Notes under the pieces: model-generated | Told to the model about the DNA's origin: nothing | The model's input: the letters and a program-made list of their open reading frames with translations, nothing else | Databases searched by the model: none | DNA from: Chionoecetes opilio | Lineage: Eukaryota; Arthropoda; Malacostraca; Decapoda; Majidae | DNA length: 64,000 bases | Assembly (NCBI GenBank): GCA_016584305.1 | Contig: JACEEZ010000430.1 | Span: 70,001-134,000 of the forward strand | Direction of reading: 5' to 3' | Made by a program: the position numbers and the translations under genes | Shown: one piece after another, positions 41,120-54,711 of the stretch | Numbering within the stretch: the stretch's first letter is position 1 | Layout of the letters: each line of letters begins with the position of its first letter

Positions 41120-42215
41120 CAGGGAGTTTTGTACAACAGTTGTTTCGTACCCAGGTTTTGTTTGTTGTTTCGTACATGATTTTGAGTTTTTCGTAATACC
41201 CTGGTGTTGTTCGTAACTCTAGTAGTCAAGTTTGACTCCTAAATAAAAAGCATAGCAGTGTTATGAGAGTTTTTGGTATCAATGTAAAAAGCATATTATA
41301 TTAATCTGGTACTGACTTTAGGCGTCAAAACATATTGAAACTATTACAAACTGAGCAAAAGAATTGCATCATTCTGATTTCAAGTGAAAATATTGATGCT
41401 CTGGGAATTTTACTTATATAAGTTATATTTATGGGTCTTCAGTGGTGCTTATTTCTGTATCTTAAGATGTTGTGTAGAATAAACGACATTACATACAAGT
41501 TTTCTTATATACGTATGTGCAGCACAATTCTCTCTCTCTCTTTCTATCGTACTAAATTATACAAATTATTTATCCGTGTAGTGTATTATTTTTCTGTCTT
41601 AAACCAAAAACCATTAAAAAACTATCTTACATCAGCTATGCTGCTGAAACATTAAAATAGTTTTACATTTTATAAATATCAAACAATGATATAGTGCTGG
41701 CTACTTTTGCATATTGACGCGGACATAAGCACTTCTTCCTTACAGCCTGAACACTGGTAAGCAGATGCCATATCTACATGCAATCCGACGAATAAGTTCC
41801 CTCAAACCAAAAAAAATATCAGTATTTTAGGTCTTTGAGCAAAAAATTGACTGAGTATTACTATGGTAATAGTAGTTCTACTTAAATATGGATTATTAAT
41901 TTAATATATTCATCGCAAATTAGCCGAAATATCACGTGATTGCTGAACGCCAAATCCCTGGCCAGAGGCAGCATGTTACCCATCAGATTGGCAGTCCCAG
42001 CATTTGTTCTCCTTTGAACAAGGCTCAGACGGACAGATCATATCACTGCATGCTTTGTGCCAATGTGTAGAAACACAACAACGAAGGTCTGCCATGTACG
42101 AAACAACTTTCAACTCCGAGCTGATTGTATGAAACGACTATGGTTTCGTATACGAAACAACTTTTTTGGTGTACGAATCTACTGGTGTACGAAACAACTT
42201 GTGTACGAACTGACT
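41120..42215. mobile_element. TIR element with GTTTCGTAC sub-repeats
   Basis: The left end region (41120-41220) contains GTTGTTTCGTAC three times. The right end region (42090-42205) contains its inverse GTACGAAACAAC at least three times. About 870 bases of AT-rich DNA without a recognised gene lie between. The pattern fits a non-autonomous DNA transposon with repeat-rich ends; exact termini and duplication are not clear. Confidence 0.6.
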
Positions 42216-42388
42216 GCACCCCCCCTCGACCCCCCGATAACACTGGTCGACACCAAAAATGGTTCTGAGTTCATTGTGTGGGTTGGAAAGCATTTTTGCT
42301 GCTGATTTCAAAAATGGCATTGCTTTTTCTCTAGCACGTATAGTTTTAGAAATATCGGCATTTAAAATTTTAATAGCTATTATAATTA

Positions 42389-43160
42389 CAGGGAGGTCCC
42401 GAAGATACGAGCAGTTAGGTCCCACCTGGCATACTCGTAAAACGAAATCTCGTATAACGAAACACATAACTAATGGTAAAATATAGGTTCGGTTCCAGGA
42501 CCCCGTCAATTTAAAAAAAAAAAAAAAATAAAAAAAATCAAGCTAAAATAAACTATAGCAAACACAACAAACACACAGCGTCTATATTACCCACACTGTA
42601 CTACCTATTCTGTAGAAAAAGCATTCTGAAAGAGAAAATAGCACACAAAATAGCATTAACTGCACATTAACTAAACATAAAACATGCATAACAAGCAAAA
42701 AAGACGTTGTAATGAATGGGACGCCACGTGATACAAGAGAAGATAGTGTAGCGGTTCCAAGGTTGGGGCCCCACACCTGCTAATTACCCCTAAAGGTCAG
42801 GTCGCACCATATGCTTAATTACCCTTTAGGTCACGCCTGGCTAGGGGTGACCTGACTGCGGTCCCAAGGTTGGGGCCACATACCTGCTAATTATCCCTAA
42901 ATGTCAGGCCGCACCATATGCTTAATTACCCTTCAGGTCACGGCTTGCTAGGGGTGACCTCACTGGGGTCAACCAAATCCCCCTTTGTTCAGCCTGGGAG
43001 TGGTAGGGCGTGCATTTTGAAATTGATAATTTTACTCACCCCAGTTTGAATGTCGTATCATTGGATTTTCGATCTCGTATATTGAAAATAGACCCTAATT
43101 TACACATCTCGTATCATCGGATTCTCGTATACCGAATTCTCGTATAACGGGACCTCCCTG
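42389..43160. mobile_element. Pogo-like TIR element CAGGGAGGTCCCG (copy 2)
   Basis: Perfect 13-base termini (CAGGGAGGTCCCG and inverse) are flanked by TA on both sides. It is the reverse-oriented relative of 23566-25748 without the foldback insertion and with two instead of four 107-bp units. TACGAG-type motifs repeat near both ends. No transposase is encoded. Confidence 0.92.
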
Positions 43161-43354
43161 TATATACGTATATATAATTATAGAATTAATCGAAACAATC
43201 CCCCTACGTTAATATATATTACTCTTAATTAAATTCTGGTGGTGCCTGCGGCTTTATTAGGACCTAATGTACATATCTGGCAAAAAATATACTTAAATTA
43301 TGTTCCAAATATATCCGAAAATATGCCAAATCACAGTAAATTTTGACTTTATAT

Positions 43355-43470
43355 ATATATAATTAATATATTATATATATATATATATATATAAATTACT
43401 AATATTATATATATATAATAAATTATATATATAATTATATATATAATATATATTATATATTATTTTGGAA
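43355..43470. repeat. (TA)n-rich tract
   Basis: TA and TAA repeats with several short palindromes, marking the boundary to the composition-anomalous region. Confidence 0.9.
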
Positions 43471-43499
43471 CACAATTCAAGGGTTTTTTTTTTGAAAAA

Positions 43500-46020
43500 A
43501 AAAGATGCGCTAGTTCGAAGAACAGTCAACTAGACTGTTCTTCAGAAAAACAGTCAAGTCTAAAATTTGGGTTAAAATTACTTTTAGGGTCCCCAATGGG
43601 AAAATGGGGGTTTTTTCAAAAGAAATATTTTTTCACGTATTTTTTGTGGTATTCTCCCCTAACTTGAAACTGTGGTGTGCAAATTTAGGCAAATGGGTTG
43701 TATTTGGGTGGCGGATCGATCTTGAAACTTTTTCCTCTTTTCGCCCTAGGCATGACCACAGAAAGCAAACTAATTTTGGTTTCTTGGGCCCCATAGGTTC
43801 CTACTATCACAGGAGCAAAAATTCCCAGCCGTGGAGACGTTTACGACAATTTTTCTACGAACAAGGAAGAGAAGAAGAGGGTGAGCAAGGCAGTAGGCTA
43901 AAAAGGAGGCCCCACGATTTCTGGACAGAGCTGGACCCCCCCATCGCAGAAACTAGCTGAGGAGGAAAGATACTGGCTTTTTGACGAGTGGAAGCCTGAG
44001 CAAAAGCAAGAAAACTCTGGGTCACGCCTGCCAAAAAAACAGAAGACCTTTCCAAAAAAAGCTCCCGCCCTTTTTGGACATCGCCCACCCCGACCCCCTC
44101 ACTCTGATGACCTTTCCCTGAAGACAAGGAATTTCCTTCTTGCCCAGGGGAAAGGGGAGGCGGGGTTCGAGGGCTGGGTCGGGAAAAAGAAGCGAAAGAA
44201 TGTTTGCCGACGTGAAGCTCTCTTCCCGTGCCGTCAACAGACGCCAAAAAGGAGAAGAGATGGTGGAGTGGAGTCGTCATCATTGGTCATAAAGCCCGCC
44301 AACGCTCCCAACACACGCTTCTTCTTCCCACCCCGGGGGGTCGTTTCTCCACCAAAGCGATTGGGGACAGGGGGCCGAAGTCCGTCCTATCCCCTGATCT
44401 CGTCGGGCCCTTGACAGAAACTGGGGTCGTAGCCGCCAAGCCCTTCGAATTGTGGCGGCTACGGCAAGTAGTTTGGGCCACGATCCACAGAGCTTGTGTG
44501 AACCCCGATCCTTTTCGACAGGCGAGCGAAGTACAGGTCCACTTGGCGGGACATAAAAGAGACTTTTCGCCTTTTACCCCTTTTAAACCTTTCTTTGGGG
44601 AGGGGGAAGACCTTCCTAGGACGAGGGCCACTCGCGCCGAAAGATCGCCACCCCTCATCACAGGAAAGAGTGGAGAAGCCTCCTAGGAGCCTAAACTGCA
44701 CTCCGGAAACTGGTGTGCCCGCCGCTACAGCTGTGTTCGGGGCCCCTCAGAAGCGGGGGGGTCCAGGAACGAGTCGTGGCTGTGCTTCGAAAAAAACAGT
44801 GAAACACTGGAGCCATCAATGGTCTCCCCATCTTGCAACGAAGATGGGCCGACCCCTCTTTTAAATTGCTTCCCGTCATCACGCCACGAACTTGTCCTTG
44901 AGAAGGCCTTTTTCTACGTGTTTGGGTATCTTCTGGTCCTAGATCCCATCTTCTCTCGTTCAAGGACTACTGTCTTACATCAACCGGGCAATAAAACCTC
45001 CCACCAACGAAGATCTCCCGGAGCTCTGGCCCAAAGAGGACGACTCTTTAAAGGTTTAAAAAACGTCTGCTTCAGACAAAGCACCCCCGTGACGACTATA
45101 AGGAACTCGTGACGAGCTCCTTTTCCTCGGGGCGCTCTTCAAAACCCCTCATCCTTTACCCCCGGAGTGCTTCATCGGGTTTTGGAGGCGCGTATCATTT
45201 ACGCTCTGAAGATGATCTTGTTTCGGGAGCAGCTGACTGGGTCGCACACCTCGAAAAAATGTCAGCCCTCCGGGGTTTTTCATCTTTTCGAAACCCAAGA
45301 TCTACGCCTGCGATGGTTCAAATCGACGGTTCCACCTACGCCCCCGCCAACGATCTTAGTTCGCTAAGGAATCCTTCAGTACCACGACGAAAGTTTTCAA
45401 AAGGGGCCTGCTTCACCACTCTGAGCCCCCTTTTTCTGGTATTTGAGCAAAGATCTCTTTCCCCTGCATGTTCGACTCACGTCTCCCTGTCTCCGACAAA
45501 CGAAATTGACGGGCCCCTTTCCCCTTACGATAAAGGACCCGAGGAAACCCCCAAGCGAAAAAAACCTCCCATCATCACAATTTCCGCGGCAACACTGCCC
45601 TCCTTCGCCACAAAAAATTCCCTCGCCCTTCAAGCTCTGATATCAAGACCGAATTTCCCTGTCCGAAAAACCCCGGAAGTGGCAAGAAAGGAACGTACGT
45701 CGAGGCCTGCCGCCGAATCGGGGACTTCGCGTCGTCAACGACACACCCCCGAGCGAGGATGGCGCTCTCCAGCCCTTAACCCCGGTTTTACCAAAGACGA
45801 GGAACGCCCCCATTTCCCTCCCCCAATTTGGTGGAGGCCCTCCCACAAACAGCACGGGGCCCCTCGAAGGCTTCCCCTTCCCCCGGGCCAAAAGGGGCCA
45901 CAATGGGGGGGTGGGCCCCCCCAAATGATACCCCCCCACCGGGGGCTAATATCACCAAAGAGGGGGACAACCCTGTGGGGGAAGGGAGGGCCGGTTTTGT
46001 CTGCTTTCAAGAGATGACAT
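43500..46020. other. GC-richer, coding-like but unrecognised segment
   Basis: The stretch changes abruptly from AT-rich to GC-rich and holds several long frames on both strands; the longest is 45109-46017 (plus, 302 codons). Hydrophilic pieces such as YWLFDEWKPEQKQ and GLLSYINRAIKPPTNEDLPEL look protein-like, and frames hop as in indel-rich sequence. Many four-base runs (CCCC, GGGG, AAAA) suggest consensus error. I recognise no domain. Candidates are an unfamiliar large mobile element or virus-derived insertion, or artefact; the sequence alone does not decide. Confidence 0.3.
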
Positions 46021-48400
46021 CCCCCCTTTAATAGGCCAGTGCATACGGGTAAATAACAAAGTTTAATCCCCCCCCCAAAAATATCAACCCATTGAGGTCA
46101 AACTTTGCATACGATGGTTTCTTGATAGATGCCCATTCAAAAAAGTGGGAAAAAAAAATTCAAACTTTGATTTTATGGCCCCTAATTAAATTGATCAAAA
46201 CATCCAAAAACCAAAAAAGCTCCCCCTCCCCCAAGTACTCAAAGTTTTCTGTAGTTTGCCCCTTTCGTTTGGGAGCAGCTACTTTCACGTTGTAGCGCCC
46301 CAATAGCCCCTATCTTTTTGGGACTAAAATCGCCTTTGGGTATGGGTTTCCCCATGGTGGCAATGCCCTGGTGGAAAACGTTCCCCTGCTCATCACTGAC
46401 CGCGCCAGTTCGTTTTGGGGAAAAAAAAATCAAGATGTGAAGGAAAAAAATGGAATTTTTAGTGACATCCGACCCCAAGCGCATGGTAATCTTTAACTGT
46501 CATTTTCAAGTTCCTCATAATTCATGCTCGAACATTATTACCGGTAGTTTTTTAACAGCCAAAAAAACCTTCCAAAACAGCTTTTTTCCAGGGCAGTTAG
46601 GGTCTTTACATCATTTTTCATGGTAATTTTCGAATTTTGGGGCCATTGAAAACACCTGCCTTTTACTTTGGGCCAGAACGTGCCCCGTTCAAAAATTTGC
46701 AAAAAAACTGAAAGCCAGCACCATTTGGATCCTTCCCAAACAAAATTTTTTTTTAACCAAGTTTCAGAGCAAGGGGCTAAAACACCTTTTTTACGTCAAC
46801 AAAAAGGGTTTTTTTACATACAGTGAAACCCGCAGGTGATCTTTTTGGTTGGCTGGCCATTCCTTTTTTTTGTAATTTTGCGTCCGCTCTAGAGTCCCCC
46901 AAACAAAGAAAACACAGGTTAGTGTCCAACTGGAGTCCTAAAGCAAGGAGATTACCTTCAGGTCCCCCCCCACAAAGATTCCACTTTATGTTCTTCATAT
47001 TTAACAGCAGATAACAAAGTCTTCATAGTTTCAAATTTTTACTCATTTTAGGCCATGCCATTGGAACATCGGAAGCTTATTTCCTTTTTGTAAAAAACGG
47101 CCTTTAGGTGTTTTTTCCTGAATCTATGAACGCCGCCACTCACTCTTATCATAAGTGTGAGACTCACAAAGTTGTTCCATGAGTGTGTCAACATCAAAGA
47201 GTAACAGAGCTTGTGTTCCCTCTTTAAGAAACTTGAAAAGTTCTTTATGCTACGACGAAAAATGGTGATGAAATCCTTCTTGTAGCAAATTCCATTCCCT
47301 TTAGACGAGAACCAAGGGCTTTACTTTTCTCCCTTGGGTAGATCTAGGTCCCTAGCAGGCCCTGTAGCATTTCCTGACTGATGAATTTGGGCTCTTTTGT
47401 TTCCCCTTTCTTGAAAGTTGTATCCATGGGATTATCCTCCTCTTCGTCTGTTTACTTATAACTTCAAATTTGGAACTTTGGAACTGGGGGATCAGGCCCC
47501 GTGGCACAGGTGATGGGAGAAGGTCGTCAGGATACCGATTTTTTGCTCGCGTTTTTTTTGAATACCTTGGGTGTTTGAGGCAGAAAAGCAGTCTACGTGA
47601 TCCTTTTGTTCCGCAAAAACCCTTGGGATGCCCAATGCCATGCCCGATGGCCGTTTGCCACGCATCCCTTCATTCAATGGTTCCACAGGGGTTGCTGCTC
47701 GTGAGGGGCCCCCCTTCTTTTTTGATACCTAACGGGACTTGAAGTAAGGGAGATAAGTGCTTTTAAAATTCTTTTAAGAGGTTTCTTAGCTGTCAGGGGT
47801 AAAAATTCCACATATGTAACAAAAACTGTCCCATGCTTACACAGTTACGGCGCTCCACACGCCCGGTACAAAGGGATATAACGTAAAACCCCCAAAAAAA
47901 AGGAACTCCACTAAAAAAACACATCATACTGCAAAGAAAAATATAGTTTAAAATATGCAATAGCTGTACGATCATAGGTAAAAATGTACTAAAAAGCCGC
48001 TAACCCCCCGCCAATAGCAGCGGACACCCTCCCCGCTCACTGCACAAACCCACTGACTCCAAAAACACTGCACGCCCTAAATAGGCTTAGAAAAAAAAAA
48101 GATTAAAAGTTTAAAATGAAAAAATTGGAAAAACCCATTTTTTGCAATTTTTACCATATTTTTTCTTGGATTTCGTTTTGGTTCTCAAAAATGGGCGTGA
48201 TGATTAATGAACATCAGATTCGAGTTTAGTAGGGGCGATTTTTACCTATAACAGCTTTTTTAGTCCAGAACCATATCTTCGTTTTTTTTTTTTCGACCGT
48301 GAATCTAAAACCAACATCATAACCAAATTTTTCCCACAACCACCTGGGGGGGCTCCGCTCCCCCTTCCCCCAACATCTAACCAACTTCCTAAAAAAGGGG
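46021..48400. other. Unassigned DNA of anomalous composition
   Basis: No domain, repeat family or splice-bounded exon is recognisable. Homopolymer runs of 4-8 are frequent and increase toward the right end. Confidence 0.4.
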
Positions 48401-51400
48401 TTCCCCCCCCACAAAAAAAAAAAAATTTTTCCCTTTTTTTTAAGGGGGAAAAAATCTTTTTGGGGCCCCCCTTACCCCAAATTTTTTAGGGGGGGAAATT
48501 GGGAAAACCCTAATTTGAATTTTCCTACCCCCGTTTAAAATTTTCCATTAACATTCAAAATTTTAAAAATTGACAAACCCCCCTTTTTTTGGGGTTTTTT
48601 TTTTTTCCCCGGGGCCCCCCTTTCTATTTTTTTTTTTTAAAAAAACCCCAAAGTTGAACGGGGGGCCTTTTGGTGTTTTTCGGTTTTTTTTGCGACCCCT
48701 CTGGAAGTCAAAAGGTTTTTTGGTAACCTTGAATTTTCCTTATTACCTACCCAAAAAACAAATTTTTCCCCTTTCGGGCTTTTTGGGGAAAACCAGTTTT
48801 ATAAGGGGTTTTGATTTTTTTTTCCCAACGCAAAAGGTCCCGGGCGGTTTTTTGGGTTTTGGGGTCTGTTTTGCCCGTAAATTTTTTTTACAGTCCTAAA
48901 GGGCCCGGGGGGCCCCAAAAAACCACAACTTTAGGGGGTTTCCCTGTCCCTAGGAAACCCCTTGGGCCCCCTTGGTCCCCAACAATGTTTTCTCTGGACA
49001 GAAATTGTAATTTTAAAAATTTTTTTTTGGGGCAACTTTTGGGCTCTTTTTCCCCAAAAATAACTAAACCCCAAAAAAGGGGGAAAATTTTTTAAATTAA
49101 CAGCCTTTATAAAATTAAAATCCATTAACCCTTTAAAACCCCTCCCTTTTGGGAAAACAGTAAAAATGGGGGGGTTTTTTAAAAACACTTTTCCAAGGGT
49201 TTTTAAGTTTTTTTTGTTTAGCTTTTTATGTTGAATCCAAAATTAAATTTTCTCTATTTTCCCCTTTTTTTTTCCCCCCAAAAGGGTTTTTTATTTTTTT
49301 TTTAAGAGGGTTTTTTTTAAAATGAAATTTGTCCCTTTAAAAACCCATTGCAGTAAAACCAAACCTAATTAAAATCAGATGTTAAAGGGGGGTTCTGCCC
49401 CAACGGAACTTCGGAACCCCCGGGGTTTTTTTTTGGGTTTTTTTTTATTAAATTTTTATTTTTATGACACTTTTTTTTTTAAACTGATCTGTTTTTGGGG
49501 GGAACCCTTTTTTTTTTTGGGTAACTTTCCCTTTTTAAAGAGGAATTTTTTTTTAAGGGGCCGGGATGGGGCAAAAAAGGGGGAAGATCCTCAACCCCTA
49601 AAGCAGAAAAATTTTTCCACGCTTTTTTTTAAAAACTTTTTATTTTTTTAAAAAACGAAGAAGGTTTTTTTTTGCCATTTTGAAAAACGGTTTTTTCTTT
49701 TGCGGGAAAAAAAGGGTTTTGGGAAGTCTAAATTAGCCCGAGTATTTGAACCGGGGAATCCCCTTTTTTAAAAGGCCCGGGCCAAAGTTTCTGGTTTTCC
49801 CAACAGGAAAAACTTGTACCAGGTTTTTGGGGGGCCCCAAGGACAAAATGCCCCTACGGGTCGTTCCAAAGGGGAAAAAGGGGGTTCGGGGAAAATTTTT
49901 TGGGGACCGAAAAAGGGGGGTTTTTTGGCTTTTGTTTACGGGGTTTAAAAAAAAAGGGGGCCCTTGCCCTATTTTTAAAAAAAGGGAGTCAAAAATTTCT
50001 ATGCAAAATTCCACAAAAAAATTTTTCCCTTTAAGAAAAGAAAAGAAGAATTTTTTTTAAAAAAAATTTTTTAAAAAAAAAAAAAATTTTTCCGATTCGC
50101 GTTTAAAGCCCCCTGCCGACTTTTTTAATAATTTAAAAAAAAAAAAATTTTGGTTGCACCCCTTCTAAAAGGGTTTAAAAAAACCCCTTTTTTTTAAAAA
50201 AAAAATTTTTTTTTAAAACAATATTGCAATTTTAAAAATTAGTGACGTAAAGAATTGGGAATGTTTCTTAATGAAAGGTCCCAATTTTGGTTCCCTTTTA
50301 AAACCCCCCATTTCTTTTTTGTTGCTCCTGGGGGTTGGAAAGGGTTTTAATCGGGAAAATTTTTTTAAAATAAGGGGGTTTTTTTTTTTTCCCAAAATGG
50401 TGTTTTTTGGGTTGGGGCCACCCCGGGTTCCCCCCAATCCCGGGGCTTTCTTTTGGGAAAGCCCCAGCCCAAAAAGGGGTGCCGGGGGGAATTGGTTTCG
50501 AAAAAGGAAAAAATTGGAAAAGAAAAAAATTTTTCCCATTTCCAAAACCTTTCCCTTTTTCCCCGCCCTAAAAGGATGGGGGCCCCTTTTTGGCCCCCCA
50601 GGAACCTTTAAAAACGGCATTTTTACCCCAACTCCGACCATGGCCCAAATTTTTTAAAAAAAATAAAAGGGAAGGGAAGCTAAGGTTTTTTTCCCTGGTT
50701 TTTTTGGGAAAAAAGGCCGGAAAATCGAGAATTTCCCCCTTTTTGTTTCAAAAGGAGAAATTGGTAAAAAGTTACCCCCAATATGGATTTTTTTTCCGGA
50801 AAAGAGTAAGGGGCAGCGGGGGAAGTTTTAAGGCCCATGAAAATAGGCCGGGTTTCCACTTTTTCATTTAAATTAACTTTGGTTGGGAGAGCCCCCTTGC
50901 CCTTTTCCCTTTTTTAAAAGGAATTTGGGCCCCCAAAAAATTCCCTAACCCATTTCAGAAAAAAAACCCCCCACCCCCCCTTGGGGGGGGGCCCCCCCCG
51001 CAAATCCCGGAAAATGCTTTAAAAAAAAAAAAAAAAAAAAAAAAAATTTAAAAAAAAAAAAAAATTTTTTCCGAAACCCCCCCCCGGCTTTTTCCTACCT
51101 GATTTTTGCCGGAAACCCGGGGAATTAAATCCCTCCGGGAAAAACGCCGTTTGGGGGCCCCCCCCCGGGGGAAGCAAAATTTTCAAACCGGACATTCCTC
51201 CCAGGGGAAAATCATCGCGGGGGTTGGGTGGGTTTTTGGAAAAAAAACAAAGAGTTTTTCCAGGGGGGGGGGAAACCAAAGGGGTGACAGGGAGCTGGGG
51301 CCCGGAAACTTGGAAAAAAAGACCGGGAAAATAAAAAAAAAAAAAAAAAAAAAAAAAAGCCAAGGGACCCCGGACCTGGTTTTTTCCCAAACCGTTTCCG

Positions 51401-51900
51401 GGAAAAAAAAAAAAAATTTTTGGGACTTTTCGACCCCTTTTTTTGAAATTTTTTAAAGGGGTTTGGGTTTTTAAAAAAAAATTTTTTTTTTTTAAAAATT
51501 TTTTTGGGAAAAATTAAAAAAATAGAAAAAAAAATTAAAATTTAGTAGAAATTAAAAAATTTCACGGCAAAAAAATACGATAGGAAAGGGATTTTTTTTC
51601 CCTTTGGAAAAATTGCCAAAATTTCTTTTTGGAAAAACTTGGAAAAATTTTTTTTTTTTAAATTTAAAAAGGGCAATTTTTTTTTGGGGACCAGAAAAAA
51701 AAGGGGGGTTTTTTGGGGGGACCCACCAAAAAATGGTACCGAAACCCCAAAAGTTCCGCAACCAACCAAAATTTTTAAAACACATTCCGAACCAACCGAA
51801 AAACCGCCCCAAAACCAATTAGTTTTTTTTCTCTCATTTTTAAAAAAGAGGTAAACCCTTTGGGGTAGAATTGATATATTATTTTAAAAATCACTTAGGG
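48400..51900. other. Homopolymer-dominated region, probably a consensus artefact
   Basis: Nearly every base lies in a run of three or more identical bases, with many runs of 8-30 A or T and blocks of C and G. Frames here translate to strings such as Phe-Phe, Gly-Gly-Pro and Lys-Lys, which are run products, not proteins. Real genomic DNA of mixed base content rarely looks like this. Confidence 0.75.
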
Positions 51901-53040
51901 AATAATTATATATACAGTACAGATATGCCCCGGTTTCGAAAATAATTAGTTTCCCAAATTGTTCTAAAAAGGTTTGTTCTAAAACCGAAACAAATTTTTC
52001 CATAAGAACAAATAAAATGGATAATCCGTTCCCTTTAAAAACCCAAAAAAAGCTTTTTTTTTTACCTGTTTAGCTGTATTTCATGCATAATGCTGATGTG
52101 GGTTTTAAAATACTGAATTTTTGTGTTACGGGGGGTGGCCCCGCGGCATGAATGTTTTCATCACTCACTGCCCCCCAGCACATAACATTTTAAATCACCC
52201 TTATTTAAGGGGGACACCAGTGCTACATTAATTTAATAAAACACTTAAAATTTAAAATCTCACCATAATCACTAAAATTGTATAATAAAAGATAAAAAAG
52301 ACTTTTAAAACCCTTTCCCAACCTACCGTGGCGGAGGAGCGGGCCTGCCTGCCCCCCCCGCCCCCCCTTTCTCAAAAAAACCCGCCGTCATCCGCCTCAC
52401 TTGGCTTCCCGAAGAGACAGGTCAGCTTCCCAGGGCCCGTGATAGCACCATGGATATCATCAGTGATCTTGGGTTTTTCAAGGGGTCCTCGCACCCCTAT
52501 TAAATATTACCCAAAAAGTCTCCCCGGTGTTGATATCCACCCACAGGGTTTTTGATGCTGCTGCCCGCTGGGGCCGCGGCGGGGCTGCCAGAGGTGGATG
52601 AGACCCCCTTTCTTGTATTTCATCTCTTTACCTATATATTTAAATTTAGCCATTCAAAAGCGATTATTCTTCATTCACCTAGAAAAAATATATATGCAAC
52701 CAGCGAATAAGCGACCTAGAGACTTCCTACTCTCCTAATACCCGTCTTGAACGTCGTTGGGGAACGTGCCGTTTACCACCAATTCGACCCGGCCGCCTGT
52801 GGGTTCGAGTTACCCGAAGTGGACTTCCCCCAAAAAAAAGGGGTAAAGTTTTGTGGGTTTCCGCCCTGATAAAAATTTTTTGATCCTCTTGGTTCTGCCA
52901 GCTCCTCTGCGAGTATTGTTCGGCAACCGGTTATCGTACGGGAACCCAAAAGGCAATTATGAGTTTGAAAAATTTTTTTCGTGGAACCAATATGTTCAAA
53001 AGTGAGACTTTCGAAAAACCCGAGGTTTGACTTACATTAG
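51901..53040. mobile_element. Possible TIR element remnant
   Basis: Near 51915-51935 the sequence ACAGATATGCCCCGGTTTCG and near 53005-53025 a similar inverse (CGAAAAACCCGAGGTTTGAC) could be degraded TIRs. Subterminal TTTGTTCTAAAA / TATGTTCAAAAG motifs also pair loosely. Homopolymer errors blur the ends. No gene is seen inside. Confidence 0.3.
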
Positions 53041-53043
53041 TAA

Positions 53044-54711
53044 CAGTCGACCCTAATTTAACAGAAATTTAAAAGGGGGGGGAAGTGGTCCGTTTAAACC
53101 AAATTTTCCATTACGCGAGGGTATCTTTTCCCGGGGGTTAAAAAATAGGAAAAAACAAAAAATTAGAAATAAATACAAAAAAAATCACAAACACAACCAA
53201 CCGTGTAGTATGTTGGGAGGTAAAAATGACTGGGCACATCAAAGGGTTGGCACACTGGCCCACGCCCCGCTGGGGCTGGTATTGGAGAGGTAGTAAGTAT
53301 CCAGGCTCGCTCATTACTGTTGGTATGCTATAAAAATCATTTTTTCTGGAATGTAGAATAAACGCTTTTAATAGCTATTATTCTACATATAGTAAAGATT
53401 GAAAAAAGAGGCAAGGGCTCATCCCCCTGGCAGCGCGGCCGAGGCACAAGCAGCAGCTCAGAGACATTATTCACCCCAAAATGAATAAAAAGGAAAAAAA
53501 AGTCTCCCGTTTAAAAGGGGAAGTTTTTTTTGAGTTTTTTCTCACCGTCGGGCTAGGAAAAAGGGAAACAAAATTTTTACAAGCCGACGCAGGGCATGGG
53601 TTCAAAGGTATTGTTTATTATCATGCTTTGCTCATTTTTTAAAAATTTTTTATAATTTTTTTTGGTTTGGGGAGCTGTTTTTAAAACGTGTCATTATTTA
53701 GGTCATGTAGCACTGCGTTTCATTAATAAGGGGGATTTAGAGTGTTGAGGCGACAGGGAGACAGTCTGGCGTGGCCATGCCATAACCTAATAGTCATTTT
53801 TCTAAAAAATACGCAACTTCCCACCCCTAAACACTAGCAACAAGGCTCCTTCCTAACTATTTTAATATCTGATACCCTCAAAATCCTTAAAAACCCCTTT
53901 ATGTACAATGACGCTTTAGGGGGTCTCCCGGGCGTTTTTAGGCCATACGTACAGATGAGTCTTTTAGCGTCATCCAAAAAAATTTTTTAAATTTTAAAAA
54001 TCTTAAAAACGCCGGTTACGGGGAGATTTACTTACCGTTGGACAATTTCAAAATATTTTTTATTAAAATATATTTTGTATAAATTAAAATTTATAATATT
54101 AATTATAAAAAAATTAAATTAAAATTTTTAAAAAAAAAAAACTCCTATCTTTCACTTTGTTGTATGGCTTTTTTTTTAGCGAAAATTTCAATATATTAAC
54201 TCATTGGAAGGAAATTTATTCAGTATGTCATGGGAAAGTAGAAAAAACTTCTATGATGATAAAATTGTTTTGGGATTTATTTTTTGCCCGCAAGGTGTTA
54301 TTTTTTTATTTTTTTTTACTTCTAACTCGGGTTTTGTAAAAACTATTTTCACGCTAGTGATTTTTTTTAACATTGTATGATATAGGAAATGATCTTTGGG
54401 TTTTAAAAAGAAACATAAATTTAACTCGATAACCTTTGATAGTTTATTTTTAGAGCGGTGGAAGTAAATTTTTTCCCCCGCGTGACATTTTTGGGGACAA
54501 TGGGGTTTTCGGGACAACAAAAGTGAATGACAATGGGGACATGAAAGGGTTAAACCCAAACATTCCAAAATAAAAGATAAAAAATAATTATGTTGGTTTT
54601 ACAATTGGGCGGGGGTAAGGGTCTGGCTCCATTTTGCCCGCAAATTTTTCACGCAAATGGAGCCGTAATCCGAAGGCCGTTAAAACCGGGGCCGTTAAAT
54701 CGGGTCGACTG
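53044..54711. mobile_element. TIR element CAGTCGACC, carrying a piggyBac-like MITE
   Basis: CAGTCGACCCTAATTTAAC at the left end pairs with the inverse at 54695-54711 (GTTAAATCGGGTCGACTG), followed by TA. The interior includes the nested MITE 53893-54549 and no recognisable gene. Confidence 0.65.
53893..54549. mobile_element. piggyBac-like MITE (copy 3)
   Basis: It is colinear with the copy at 37264-37935: left end CCCTTTATGTACAATGACG, repeated CATACGTACAGATG, internal TTTCACTTTGTTGTATGGC, right end ACATGAAAGGG followed by TTAA. The left TTAA is one base displaced in a run. Sequence is more run-distorted than copy 2. Confidence 0.85.

Noticed and set aside
43500..46020. Endogenous nimavirus-like or other viral insertion
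   Set aside because: The position and composition made me consider it, but no diagnostic viral motif is readable, so it is left as unassigned.
48570..51820. Numerous 70-140 codon frames on both strands
   Set aside because: They are made of Phe/Gly/Pro/Lys strings from homopolymer runs and share no motif.
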